From Streptomyces sp. Ncost-T10-10d (GTDB lineage: Bacteria > Actinomycetota > Actinomycetes > Streptomycetales > Streptomycetaceae), in NCBI RefSeq assembly GCF_900091955.1, contig NZ_FMDF01000066.1, forward strand, positions 1 to 39,228: a stretch of DNA of 39,228 bases. Reading direction: 5' to 3'. A program made the position numbers and the translations under genes. Positions 1 to 7,560 of this stretch are shown piece after piece; positions within the stretch are counted from its first letter, which is position 1, and every line of letters starts with the position of its first letter. The notes under the pieces are model-generated. The model had not been told where the DNA came from and searched no databases. It worked only from the letters and a program-made list of their open reading frames with translations.

Positions 1-1
1 T

Positions 2-121
2 CCCTACGAGGACCGCGAGCAACGTCCCCTGGCCCGGCCCGACCGCGCTCGACCGGTGGCCCTCATCACCCGGATGTTCCCCCTGCTTCCCCACGCAACG
101 GACGACGCGGGCCAGGACTGA
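2..121 (+). CDS. C-terminal end of an unidentified protein (5' end outside window)
   Basis: A frame open from the first bases runs 39 codons to a TGA at 119-121 and ends in ...LPHATDDAGQD. The composition is rich in Pro, Arg and Ala, and the codons favour G/C at third positions, which fits the tail of a real Streptomyces gene entering from the left. No domain can be recognised in so short a piece, so the function is unknown. It points toward the PIG-L gene but is separated from it by about 440 bases, so the two are probably not one operon. Confidence 0.4.
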   Translation, partial: PYEDREQRPLARPDRARPVALITRMFPLLPHATDDAGQD

Positions 122-560
122 GAAGCCGCCGGCTGTTTCCCCGCCTGCTCGAGGAAATGACACGAAGCTGAGACAGAGGGCGCATGACATGGGGTGAGAA
201 AGCCTGAGAACCCGCTGGTCACAGAGGTGTCATATGTCACGGGCCGCGAGTTCCTACAATGTGGGGTCTCAGATCCAGCTTCATATTCTCTGCGCTCTCT
301 GCATAGCGACTGCACCGAGCAGAGACACGCCGGTCATTGGCGTCGGCCCGACGCCAATGACCGCGCTTGGAAGGCCAAGCGGCCGCGCCGGGAACAGCCG
401 GTCCGGCCGGTACGGTTGCATCGACCGAGGGACCGGCGCCGCACGGGCGGGGGACACGGAGACCACACGGTCGTCCGCCCCACCAGGATCCGGGCCCCGA
501 GATCGCGGTACGCCCGCCGCACACTCGGACCAGGACCTATTTCTGCAGGAGGACTGTTTC
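122..560. other. Non-coding stretch upstream of the PIG-L gene
   Basis: No convincing gene lies here. The open frames are mutually overlapping high-GC shadows without ribosome-binding sites. The stretch contains one striking element, the large palindrome at 331-363. The more AT-rich patch around 235-305 is the likeliest place for a promoter for the downstream gene, but no clear -35/-10 pair can be assigned by eye. Confidence 0.5.
331..363. promoter_or_regulatory. 33-bp perfect palindrome, candidate operator
   Basis: The arm CGGTCATTGGCGTCGG (331-346) is followed by a single C (347) and then its exact reverse complement (348-363). Sixteen of sixteen positions pair. There is no T-run after it, and the one-base centre is awkward for a terminator hairpin, so a dimeric-repressor operator or protein-binding palindrome is more likely. 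It lies about 200 bases before the PIG-L start. Its role is inferred. Confidence 0.5.
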
Positions 561-1394
561 ATGACTGACCGGCCCTTGACGCTCATGGCAGTACACGCCC
601 ACCCCGACGACGAGGCCACCGGAACCGGAGGGGTCCTCGCGCGGTACGCGGCGGAAGGTATCCGCACGGTTCTCGTGACGTGTACCGACGGCGGTTGCGG
701 TGACGGACCGGGGGGTGTCAAGCCGGGCGATCCCGGGCACGATCCGGCGGCGGTCGCCTTGATGCGCCGTCAAGAACTTGAGGCGAGCTGTGACGTCCTG
801 AAGGTCAGCGATCTGGAGATGCTGGACTATGCCGACTCCGGGATGACGGGCTGGCCGAGCAACGACGCCCCCGGGCCCTTCTGGCAGACCTCCGTGCAGG
901 AAGGCGCGGCCCGACTCGCGGAACTCATGCGGCACTACCGACCTGATGTGGTCGTCACCTACGACGAGAACGGCTTCTACGGCCACCCCGACCACATCCA
1001 GGCCCACCGCATCACGATGGCGGCGCTGGAGATGACCGCGTCGGCACCGAAGGTGTACTGGACCACGATGCCCCGCTCGATGATGCAGCGGTTCGGCGAG
1101 ATCATGCGCGAGTTTCATGAGGACACGTCGGAGCCGGATCCTGCCGAGGCCGCCGCGATGGCCGAGATCGGCCTCCCCGATGATGAGATCACTACGTGGG
1201 TGGACACCACCGCGTTCAGCGGTCAGAAGTTCGACGCGTTGGCCGCGCACGCCAGTCAGGGCGAGAACATCTTCTTCCTCAAGATGGGCAAGGAGAGGTT
1301 CGGCGAGTTGATGGGCATGGAGACCTTCGTACGTGTCCAGGACGCCACCGGCGCGGTCATACCCGAGAACGATCTCTTCGCCGGACTGCGCTGA
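561..1394 (+). CDS. PIG-L / LmbE family deacetylase
   Basis: This 277-residue protein belongs to the zinc-dependent PIG-L (LmbE, MshB/Mca-like) N-acetylglucosaminyl deacetylase family. The N-terminal AHPDDE motif (about residues 12-17) supplies the metal-binding His-Asp-Asp and the catalytic aspartate. The later YGHPDH motif supplies the second metal histidine. Family members remove acetyl groups from GlcNAc-containing small molecules or act as mycothiol S-conjugate amidases. The length and motif spacing resemble MshB and Mca, but the exact substrate cannot be read. ATG 561 is chosen because AGGAGG lies eight bases upstream; an in-frame extension to 234 lacks such a site. The gene stands alone, with an unusually large palindrome about 200 bp upstream. 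No signal peptide is seen, so it is cytoplasmic. Confidence 0.9.
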   Translation: MTDRPLTLMAVHAHPDDEATGTGGVLARYAAEGIRTVLVTCTDGGCGDGPGGVKPGDPGHDPAAVALMRRQELEASCDVLKVSDLEMLDYADSGMTGWPSNDAPGPFWQTSVQEGAARLAELMRHYRPDVVVTYDENGFYGHPDHIQAHRITMAALEMTASAPKVYWTTMPRSMMQRFGEIMREFHEDTSEPDPAEAAAMAEIGLPDDEITTWVDTTAFSGQKFDALAAHASQGENIFFLKMGKERFGELMGMETFVRVQDATGAVIPENDLFAGLR

Positions 1395-1605
1395 TCCGCC
1401 CGTCCGACCGGCGCTCCGGTCGAGGTCCGCGATATGTCGGGGGCCGTACTCGCTCCCGGCATCGTTCATCTGACGTACTTCGCCGACCACAGCGGGCGCC
1501 GAGCGTGGCGGAGCCCCGTGTGGCGCCTGACGGAACTGGGCTGGCGCATGTACTTCCACCAGGGCACTTTGACGAACTGAGCGGTCGGTGGCCGGGCGAT
1601 TAATG

Positions 1606-1787
1606 TCAGCTGGCCTTGACCGGTTCTTCCGCGCGCGCCCGGGTGGTGGCGAGGCGGTAGGAGTCGGTGCCGGTCTCGATGATGGTGCCGTTGAAGGTCA
1701 GGCGGTCGACGATCGCTGCGCAGAGGCGGGGGTCCGTGAACGTCTTGGTCCAGCCAAGGACTCGCTGGAGGCGATGGCGACGCTGTT
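1606..1787 (-). pseudogene. istB: IS21-family istB (ATP-binding helper) C-terminal remnant
   Basis: On the minus strand two adjacent frames read NSVAIASSES and then LGWTKTFTDPRLCAAIVDRL, continuing to a natural-looking stop at 1606. This is the conserved C-terminus of IstB, the AAA+ helper protein of IS21-type transposons. A one-base frameshift near 1760 separates the halves, and the N-terminal three quarters of the protein, with the Walker motifs, are absent. It is therefore a dead fragment. Its upstream edge abuts a group II intron reverse transcriptase remnant. Confidence 0.75.
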
Positions 1788-2035
1788 CTTAGGGTCATCT
1801 TCAGCCTGCGGGACAACAGTTCACCGATCTCCGCCTTGAGCGTCTCGGCCTCGGACTTGGTGCCGTGCACCAGCACGACGAAGTCGTCGGCACATCGCAC
1901 CAGACGGAAGTCCGGCAGCCCCTTGCGCCGCCGGGCTTGCCGTTGCCAGCCGGGACTCATCTCTGTATCCCAGATCCGCGAGAAATGCCGGTCCAGGACG
2001 GAGAGATAGACGTTGGCCAGCAGCGGGGAGGCGAC
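1788..2035 (-). pseudogene. ltrA: Group II intron reverse transcriptase/maturase remnant
   Basis: The minus-strand frame reads VASPLLANVYLSVLDRHF, then LVRCADDFVVLVHG and ELLSRRLKMTL. These match the palm motifs of LtrA-type intron-encoded reverse transcriptases: the SPLLANVYL block and the catalytic YADD, here CADD. The fingers, the X/maturase domain and the endonuclease domain are all missing, so only about 80 residues survive. At the C-terminal side the frame runs directly into the istB remnant, and at the N-terminal side it stops at unrelated sequence near 2036. It is inactive, and no intron RNA domain V was recognised nearby. Confidence 0.75.
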
Positions 2036-2037
2036 TC

Positions 2038-2280
2038 GTCGAAGCCGACCGCGCCCGGCCCGGCACGGCCGAGCGCCTGGCCGCAATGCCGGGCATCACC
2101 GTCCTGGACCTGGACCTGGCCGCCGCCCTGGCCCTTGCCCGGCAGGAGACCTGGGCGGCGGCCCACAGCCAGTACGCGGCGCAGCCCACCCCCGACCGCC
2201 CCGACGGAGCGATCGTCGCCACCACTGCCCCGAAGCGGTGGGAGGTCGATCCGGTCCGCGTACTGGACCTCAACACCTGA
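2038..2280 (+). pseudogene. Probable PIN-domain-like protein, C-terminal fragment
   Basis: An open frame with normal Streptomyces codon use encodes about 80 residues including GITVLDLDLAAALALARQ and the end DGAIVATTAPKRW...VRVLDLNT. The pattern (beta strand with aspartates, helices, a D-G-A-I-V-A-T segment, a short terminal strand) resembles the C-terminal half of small VapC-like PIN proteins. No N-terminal acidic residue block is present, and the frame begins abruptly where the RT remnant ends. I read it as truncated by that insertion. ATG 2086 could start a 64-residue product, but no ribosome-binding site supports it. The family assignment is tentative. Confidence 0.35.
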
Positions 2281-2760
2281 GCAGCGGCCGCCGATCTCGT
2301 TCCGGACAGGTTTGGCGGCCTCATTCCGTTGTGTCGAGCACATGCGGCTCCCAGAAACACTGCGTACGGCGGCCCGGGAGACTATCCGTGGTCCCGTACA
2401 GGGGTGCTGAGTCGATCCACCGGTACGACGAGATCTCTCGCGTCCCGGACAGCATTACGAAGGCCCGGCCCGAAGACCCCGCCCCTCCGTGGTGTCCTCG
2501 ACGCGTCCTCGTTGCATGCGTACGACCTCGCACTCCAGAAATGGGCGCACGAGGATCACGACTACAGCAGCGTGACCGCGGCCAGGAGGTACAGCGCTCA
2601 CCTGGTTTCGTTGATTTCCAGGAACAGCGTTGGTCGACGGTCTTCGGAGGCGGTTGGCGATCACGGCTCCGAAATGTCGAGCAGAAATGACGGCAGTGCG
2701 GTGGTGGGGTCTGAGGAACATCCACGTCAGGGGCGCGTGCCCCCGGGCGGATGCCGGCGG
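2281..2760. other. Gene-free interval with degraded coding
   Basis: No complete gene was found. One plus-strand frame around 2505-2640 has an amphipathic, protein-like stretch (LHAYDLALQKWAHEDHDYSS) but lacks a start, a ribosome-binding site and a recognisable family. It is probably a relic. Confidence 0.4.
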
Positions 2761-3450
2761 TCACCCCGTTCGATGCGGTGGCTTGTAGAGGTCGTCAAGG
2801 CGGAGTGGCGCGGGCTGGGGCAGGGGTGTGCCGTCCGTCGGCAGGCAGGACTGGAGGAAGTAGGCGAGCAGGCGGCGGGATGCGGCCATGGAGGCCGCCG
2901 GGGACTCTTGCACGACGCCGTTGTTGGCCAGGAGCAGGAGGGTGACGTCGCTGGGGTCGAAGTCCTTGCGCAGCTGTCCGGTGTCCTTCGCACGCTGTAC
3001 CAGCTGGGCGAGGCATGCCTCGGCGCGGGCACGCTCACGATGGACGTCGGGCGCGTCGGGAAATTGGGAGAGGAACGCGGCGCTGAACCCGCGGTCCTGG
3101 GCCTGCATCGTGCACACCTTGGTGAGGACGTTGCGAAGTCCGTGCCAGGGATCGTCGTCCTGAAGGGCCTCGTCGAGGGCTGCGACGCACTGGCTGAGTT
3201 GTTCGGAGAACGCAGCGGCGATCAGCGAGCCGCGTGTCGGGAAGTGCCGGTAGAGGGTGGCGGCACCCACGCCCGCTCTGCGGGCGATTGCGCTGGAGGA
3301 TACGTCGGTGCCGTTGAGGGCGTACGCCTCGCGGGCGGCCTGGAGGAGCCGGGCGCGGTTGTGCCGGGCGTCGGCTCTCTGCCCCGGGGCGGGGGAGCCG
3401 GAGGCGGAGGGCGGCGGGTTCCGAGACAGTTGGGCAGCCATGTCTCCCAC
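2761..3450 (-). CDS. TetR/AcrR family transcriptional regulator
   Basis: A protein of up to 229 residues with the classic TetR N-terminal helix-turn-helix: residues about 28-75 read ARLLQAAREAYALNG, then AIARRAGVGAATLYRHFPTR. The C-terminal helical domain is the ligand-binding and dimer domain. An N-terminal extension rich in Pro and Ser precedes the HTH. Two starts are possible, GTG at 3450 and ATG at 3441; neither has a strong Shine-Dalgarno. The gene is divergent from the oxidoreductase at 3594, and an AAACGG/CCGTTT inverted repeat lies between them. It most likely represses itself and that gene in response to a small molecule. Confidence 0.93.
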   Translation of the reverse strand: MGDMAAQLSRNPPPSASGSPAPGQRADARHNRARLLQAAREAYALNGTDVSSSAIARRAGVGAATLYRHFPTRGSLIAAAFSEQLSQCVAALDEALQDDDPWHGLRNVLTKVCTMQAQDRGFSAAFLSQFPDAPDVHRERARAEACLAQLVQRAKDTGQLRKDFDPSDVTLLLLANNGVVQESPAASMAASRRLLAYFLQSCLPTDGTPLPQPAPLRLDDLYKPPHRTG

Positions 3451-3458
3451 TTAATCAC

Positions 3459-3480
3459 AAACGGAGGAGGCCGACCGTTT
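3459..3480. promoter_or_regulatory. Inverted repeat, candidate TetR operator
   Basis: AAACGG (3459-3464) and CCGTTT (3475-3480) form a 6-bp inverted repeat with a 10-base spacer. It sits just upstream of the TetR start and within the divergent promoter region shared with the oxidoreductase. Position and symmetry suit a TetR-dimer binding site; binding is inferred. Confidence 0.45.
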
Positions 3481-3593
3481 AGCGGGTTAGCGTGACCTGG
3501 TGCCGCGGTGCCCCGCGGTCAGCTCTCTGCCGCAGAGGTGAGCGGCTGCGAGTTCCCCTGCTGAACGACATGCCATGTGTACGGAGGTTGTCC

Positions 3594-4520
3594 GTGTTTG
3601 CTGTGCAGTACCACCGCTATGGCGGTTCCGAGGTCCTTTGCGTCGAGGAGGTCGAAGAGCCGCACGCCGGGCCAGGTCAGGTCCGCATCGCAGTGCGTGC
3701 CACCGGCGTCACCCCTGCTGACTGGTACCTGCGTTCAGGGATGCTGCGGGACATCGCCACCGTGGACTTCCCCCATATACCCGGCATGGATGCCGCGGGA
3801 ATCGTCGACGAGGTGGGAGAGGGGGTGACCGGCACCGCCGTGGGAGATGCGGTCTTCGGCCTCGTCCCCTTCGTGGATCAGGGAGGCGCCGCGGCCCAGT
3901 ACGCCGTGCTGGAGGCGTGGGCGTCCAAGCCCCAGTCATGGTCTTTCGAGGAAGCGGGTGGCGCCGCGGGCAATATCGACACAGCCACACGTGTACTGGA
4001 CGCACTGGAAGCCGCCGAAGGCATGACCTTGTTGATCGATGGTGCTGCCGGAGGCGTCGGCACCATCGCCGCGCAACTCGCCCAGGCCCGCGGCCTCACC
4101 GTGATCGGCACCGCGAGCGAAGGCAACCACGGCTTCCTCGACCAGCTCGGCGTCGTACCGGTCACCTACGGGGCGGGGCTGGCCGATCGCCTTGCCCCAC
4201 TGGCTCCGCTCGGTGTCGATGTGGTTCTGGACGCGGCTGGCAAGGGCTCTCTTGCCGAACTGGTGGCCATCGCCGGCGACCCGCACCGCGTGGTGACCAT
4301 CGCGGACTTCGACGCCGGCCGGCACGGAGTGCGGTTCTCCCGCTCCGAAGCTGGAGAGTCGCCGGGCTGGGCAGGACTACCGCTGGCGGCCGACCTCGCC
4401 GACCACGGCCGCCTCACCGTCCCGCTGCACGCCGTGTTCCCGCTGAAGGAGGCCGCCACAGCTCATGACGTCAGCGCCACCGGCCACGCGCGCGGCAAGA
4501 TCGTAATCACCGTGCCCTGA
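3594..4520 (+). CDS. NADPH:quinone reductase-like zinc-independent MDR oxidoreductase
   Basis: A 308-residue medium-chain dehydrogenase/reductase. The N-terminal GroES-like domain begins VFAVQYHRYGGSEVL and contains HIPGMDAAGIVDEVGEGV. The Rossmann NADPH domain has DGAAGGVGTIAAQLA near residue 150. The cysteine and histidine ligands of zinc alcohol dehydrogenases are absent, and the overall form matches the quinone oxidoreductase/zeta-crystallin group that reduces enones or quinones with NADPH. GTG 3594 is chosen because ACGGAGG lies six bases upstream. It is transcribed away from the TetR gene at 2761-3450 and is its likely target. No other gene follows closely, so it appears monocistronic. 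Confidence 0.92.
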   Translation: MFAVQYHRYGGSEVLCVEEVEEPHAGPGQVRIAVRATGVTPADWYLRSGMLRDIATVDFPHIPGMDAAGIVDEVGEGVTGTAVGDAVFGLVPFVDQGGAAAQYAVLEAWASKPQSWSFEEAGGAAGNIDTATRVLDALEAAEGMTLLIDGAAGGVGTIAAQLAQARGLTVIGTASEGNHGFLDQLGVVPVTYGAGLADRLAPLAPLGVDVVLDAAGKGSLAELVAIAGDPHRVVTIADFDAGRHGVRFSRSEAGESPGWAGLPLAADLADHGRLTVPLHAVFPLKEAATAHDVSATGHARGKIVITVP

Positions 4521-5150
4521 CACGGCGGACGCTTCGGCTCGCAACCAGCGGCCCGCAGCAGGGCGGCCACGGCTACGGTGGCCTTCGCCGGCGCGACCTG
4601 GGCCGGACCGCACGCCGGCGCCGGCCACCACGGCTGTACCGACCCGAACTGCCATAGCCCGCACTGACCGGTGCCCGCCACCCGCCACTGATTCGTCGTC
4701 GGCGGTGTCCTTGTCGCGCAGGGGCCGCAGGCCACCGGGCAGGTCGGGAAGCTGGAAGGAGCAGCGGCCTGGGCCCTGGCGAAGTCCCGCCAGCTTCGCG
4801 GCGGCCGCCGCCGTCGGGTGCTGGCGAGGCAGTAGGGTCTGACGGCCGACGCAGAGCTGTTGTGCACGACGGCGGACAGCACCGCCCACTGCCGGAAAGG
4901 CGCTTCGCCGTTTGCGGCACCACCGGTCCTCGGGACGCTGAAGACAAAAGCGCTGGCTACGGGGCCAGGCCGTCGGCGGCTCGGCATCGATGCCGACGTA
5001 CGGGCCGCAGCGGCGTACCGCCTCCCGTTCTCGTCGATATCGACATCCTCGTGCGGCGAGTGCCTCCTGAAGTCGTCGACGGCTGCTGTCGTGAGTCGTC
5101 GATGAAGTCAATCCGCAGGGGAGCGGAGTTCATGCACGCGTCGACGGGCT
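4521..5150. other. Gene-free interval before the SDR cassette
   Basis: Several long high-GC frames overlap here on both strands, but none has a ribosome-binding site, a recognisable domain or consistent third-position bias. A short plus-strand stretch ending near 4660 in a His/Cys-rich peptide (HHGCTDPNCHSPH) lacks any start codon in a suitable place. I see no supported gene. Confidence 0.45.
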
Positions 5151-5175
5151 GTGACTGAGCACCCGATTCGGCCAC
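5151..5175. repeat. Left copy of a terminal-type repeat flanking the SDR gene
   Basis: GTGACTGAGCACCCGATTCG (from 5151) recurs in inverted orientation at 6391-6411 (two mismatches over 21 bases) and in direct orientation at 6419-6440 (one mismatch over 22). The pair 5151/6411 therefore bounds a 1261-bp segment containing the SDR gene with inverted ends. No target-site duplication is evident. Confidence 0.6.
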
Positions 5176-5383
5176 TGAGTGCTTCGCCTGGCCGCGCTCG
5201 CGCTCAGTTCTGCGCCGGTCATGACGTAGCGACCTCCTTGCTCGCTGTAGTTCTCCGGAGGGCTATCGGATGCCTGTCGGCGGTGAACGTGAGTTGTCGG
5301 CGGTGTGTCGGTGGAGGCTGCGACCTTGGGCGGGTTGGTGCTCCCCATGAGCACGCTGCCCCGAGCGCAAGGAGCCTGTCATC

Positions 5384-6334
5384 GTGTTTTCCGCATCCCA
5401 GGGCCGATCGTGGAACGTTCACCGGCTGCCGTCTGCCGAGGGCAGGATCTTCCTGGTCACCGGAGGTAACGCCGGGATCGGCTACTTTGTCGCGGAGCAG
5501 CTCGCCGCCACCGGTGCCGTCGTCATACTCGGCAGCCGGGACCGCGCGAAGGCCGACGCCGCCATGGCCTCGATCCGCTCGCGCGTCTCCGGCGCGCACG
5601 TGCGGCACCTTCAACTGGACCTTGCCGACCTGTCATCCCTGAAGACCGCCGTGGACAGGCTGGACATCGAGCATCTCGACGCGGCGGTCTACAACGCAGG
5701 GGTCGCGCTCGACGACCCGCCGCGTCGAGAGACCGAGGGCGGCCACGAGCTGATGTTCGGCACCAACCACCTCGGCCACTTCGTGCTCACCCAGTGGCTG
5801 GCCCCACTGCTGTCCGCGGCGCCGGCAGGCCGCATCGTGACGGTGGGAAGCTTCGCGGCACGGTCCGAGCGACTGGATCTGGGCGATCTGCAGTCGACCC
5901 ATGACTATCGGCCCAAGCGCACCTACGGCCGATCGAAGCTGGCGCAGATGTGCTTCGGCTTCGAACTCGATTGCCGCCTGCGCGCAGTTGGCAGCACGGT
6001 GCTCAGCGTGGTGGCCCACCCCGGCGGCGCACTGGACTCCCTCACCCCGTCCCGCCCGCCGGTATGCGTGACATCCTCCGGCGAACGGTTGCGCGCTTCG
6101 CCCGCCGGACTCTTGGTGCAGGGCAAGGACGCCGGGGCATGGCCCATTGTCCGTGCCGTCCTCGACTCGGAGGTGCAGGGAGGGCAGCTCTGGGGGCCGA
6201 GGGTCTTCGGGCTGCGTGGCGCACCACGGCGTGAGCCCGTCCCCTCTCATATGACCGAACCGGCCGCCGCCGCTCGCCTCTGGGCGGCCAGCAGTGAGCT
6301 GGTCGGCACCGATCCGCACCTCGGCTTCCGGTAG
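5384..6334 (+). CDS. Short-chain dehydrogenase/reductase (WWOX/retinol-dehydrogenase-like)
   Basis: A 316-residue SDR. The coenzyme-binding TGGNAGIG motif lies at about residues 27-34, the structural NAG at about 106-108, NHLGHFVLT follows, and the catalytic YGRSK (Tyr and Lys) is near residue 186. The TGGNAGIG/NHLGHF combination is typical of the NADP-dependent retinol-dehydrogenase/protochlorophyllide-reductase-like branch. The substrate is unknown. GTG 5384 follows AAGGAG at a nine-base spacing. The gene stands alone between two copies of a 21-bp inverted repeat (5151 and 6411), with no transposase inside. It could be a passenger of a non-autonomous element or a gene flanked by regulatory hairpins. 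Confidence 0.9.
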   Translation: MFSASQGRSWNVHRLPSAEGRIFLVTGGNAGIGYFVAEQLAATGAVVILGSRDRAKADAAMASIRSRVSGAHVRHLQLDLADLSSLKTAVDRLDIEHLDAAVYNAGVALDDPPRRETEGGHELMFGTNHLGHFVLTQWLAPLLSAAPAGRIVTVGSFAARSERLDLGDLQSTHDYRPKRTYGRSKLAQMCFGFELDCRLRAVGSTVLSVVAHPGGALDSLTPSRPPVCVTSSGERLRASPAGLLVQGKDAGAWPIVRAVLDSEVQGGQLWGPRVFGLRGAPRREPVPSHMTEPAAAARLWAASSELVGTDPHLGFR

Positions 6335-6366
6335 GCGTGCAGTTGCACCCAGGGCGGCCGTCCAGT

Positions 6367-6470
6367 GGCCAACTGCGGTGCTCAGCCCGGCCAACTCGGG
6401 TGCTCAGTCACAGCACTTGTGACTGAGCACCCGAGTCGGCACCGCTCGCCGACTCCGATGCTCAGCTCCG
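6367..6470. repeat. Cluster of related repeats with a 21-bp hairpin
   Basis: At least four versions of the unit CCAACTCGGGTGCTCAGTC occur here: near 6370-6387, at 6391-6411, reversed at 6419-6439, and a weaker copy near 6450-6470. Copies two and three form a stem of 21 bp with one mismatch around the loop AGCACTT (6412-6418). It follows the SDR stop by about 55 bases. The stem could act as a terminator, but the multiple copies and the matching unit at 5151 suggest a dispersed or mobile repeat. Confidence 0.65.
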
Positions 6471-6540
6471 GATTGCCTTCACCGGTGATCACGTGCCGAG
6501 CTGGTTGTCAGCCCACGGGTCGGCTTCTGGTTCGGTGCGT

Positions 6541-6793
6541 CTCCGTGCCCACTCCGGACAGGCTGGTGAGCACTTCAAAGGCGTGGTGATCGCGAAACCG
6601 GACCTCTATGAGCTTGTCGAGCTCCGCGACCTGCTGGTTGCAGGGCCATCACTTCCTTCGCCAGCGTGTGGACCATCTGAGCGGTCAGCTTCTCCCCGGG
6701 CAGGCTGGTGTGCTGCCGGTCGGCGGCCTGCACAGCTGTCTCGGCGAGCTGATCAGCCCTGCGGACCTTGCGGTTGCGGAGCCAGGCCTCCAC
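6541..6793 (-). pseudogene. IS110-family transposase remnant
   Basis: The minus strand reads EAWLRNRKVRRADQLAETA, then QHTSLPGEKLTAQMVHTLAK and, after a one-base frameshift near 6645, QQVAELDKLIEVRFRDHH and SLSGVGTE. This is the central segment of IS110-type (DEDD) transposases, between the catalytic N-terminal domain and the serine-containing C-terminal domain. Both ends are missing, so it is inactive. It lies directly beside the repeat cluster and the LysR remnant. Confidence 0.75.
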
Positions 6794-6832
6794 GAATGGT
6801 TCACGGGATGCGGCAGCGCCGGTTGCCGGTGC

Positions 6833-7009
6833 TCAGTGGCGGTACGCGGCTGTCGCGATCTCGACGAAGGACCGGATCAACGGGTTGGTGTCACCTTCGT
6901 TCCACACCGCGACCACTCGGCTCGGCGTCATGTCGATCAGCGGTACCACGGCCAGCTCTGCGGGCAGGTCGTGTCCGAGCGGGGCCAGGCCGACCGTGCC
7001 GTTCCACAC
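6833..7009 (-). pseudogene. LysR-family regulator, C-terminal remnant
   Basis: The minus-strand frame from 7009 reads VWNGTVGLAPLGHDLPAEL, then VVAVWNEGDTNPLIRSFVEI and ends TAAYRH at a stop at 6833. This is the typical end of an LTTR effector-binding domain of the subfamily whose N-terminus starts MELRTLRYFVTVAEELHFGRAA. An N-terminal half of that same subfamily sits at 9904-10311 on the opposite strand. The upstream part of the domain and the whole HTH are absent here, with an in-frame TGA immediately before the fragment. Confidence 0.7.
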
Positions 7010-7135
7010 TCATGCCCAGACTGCTGGGCGCGAGCCAGCCTCGTCTTGTCAACAGGGCTCTCAGGCTCGGGCATACGCAAAGGCTCGGCTCGCGCCCCAG
7101 AACGGCAGCTACCGCCGACGTTCGCTTCCCATTAG

Positions 7136-7411
7136 GCGTACGCCTCCCGTAGAAACCGCGCCTACCTGCGCCGCCGCGGGATCCGTTGCACCATTCCGAA
7201 CAAGGCCGACCAGGCGCGCAACCGCCGAGAGCTCGGCTCCCGCGGCGGCTGGCCGCCGCATTTCGCCCCGGTCGACTATCGCGAGCGCCACGCTGTCGAG
7301 TGCGGAATCAACCGCCTCAAGAGACACCGAGCTGTGGCCACGAGGTACGACAAGCTCGCGGTCCGCTACGAGGCGACCGTCCTCATCGCGGCCGTCAACG
7401 AGTGGCTGTGA
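7136..7411 (+). pseudogene. IS5-family transposase, C-terminal fragment
   Basis: A 91-codon frame reads [20 protein letters not shown], continues [31 protein letters not shown] and ends [10 protein letters not shown]. This is the C-terminal part of IS5-type DDE transposases and includes the catalytic glutamate in [13 protein letters not shown] stop lies directly upstream and the N-terminal D-D region is absent. A potential IS end follows the stop. The N-terminal part of another IS5-type copy lies at 37969-38166. Confidence 0.75.
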
Positions 7412-7560
7412 CCCTCGGCTGTCACGCGATGGGATCCAGGTTTCATGCCGCAGAACACACAGCCGAAGCCGTCCTCGCGCACGACGTTGCGCTTCTGGGG
7501 CGCTTCGCTGCCGGGCCGTAGGGTGCGCCGTGAGGTAGACGTTCAGAGAAAGGAATGACC

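Noticed and set aside
4521..4662. Plus-strand His/Cys-rich peptide resembling a small secreted peptide
   Set aside because: No start codon or ribosome-binding site precedes it in frame, and the frame begins inside a non-coding stretch.
4377..5111. Minus-strand frame downstream of the oxidoreductase
   Set aside because: It begins without a ribosome-binding site and has no domain. Several frames are equally open because of base composition.
6367..6470. CRISPR array
   Set aside because: Units are short, occur in both orientations and lack regular unique spacers; no cas gene is nearby.
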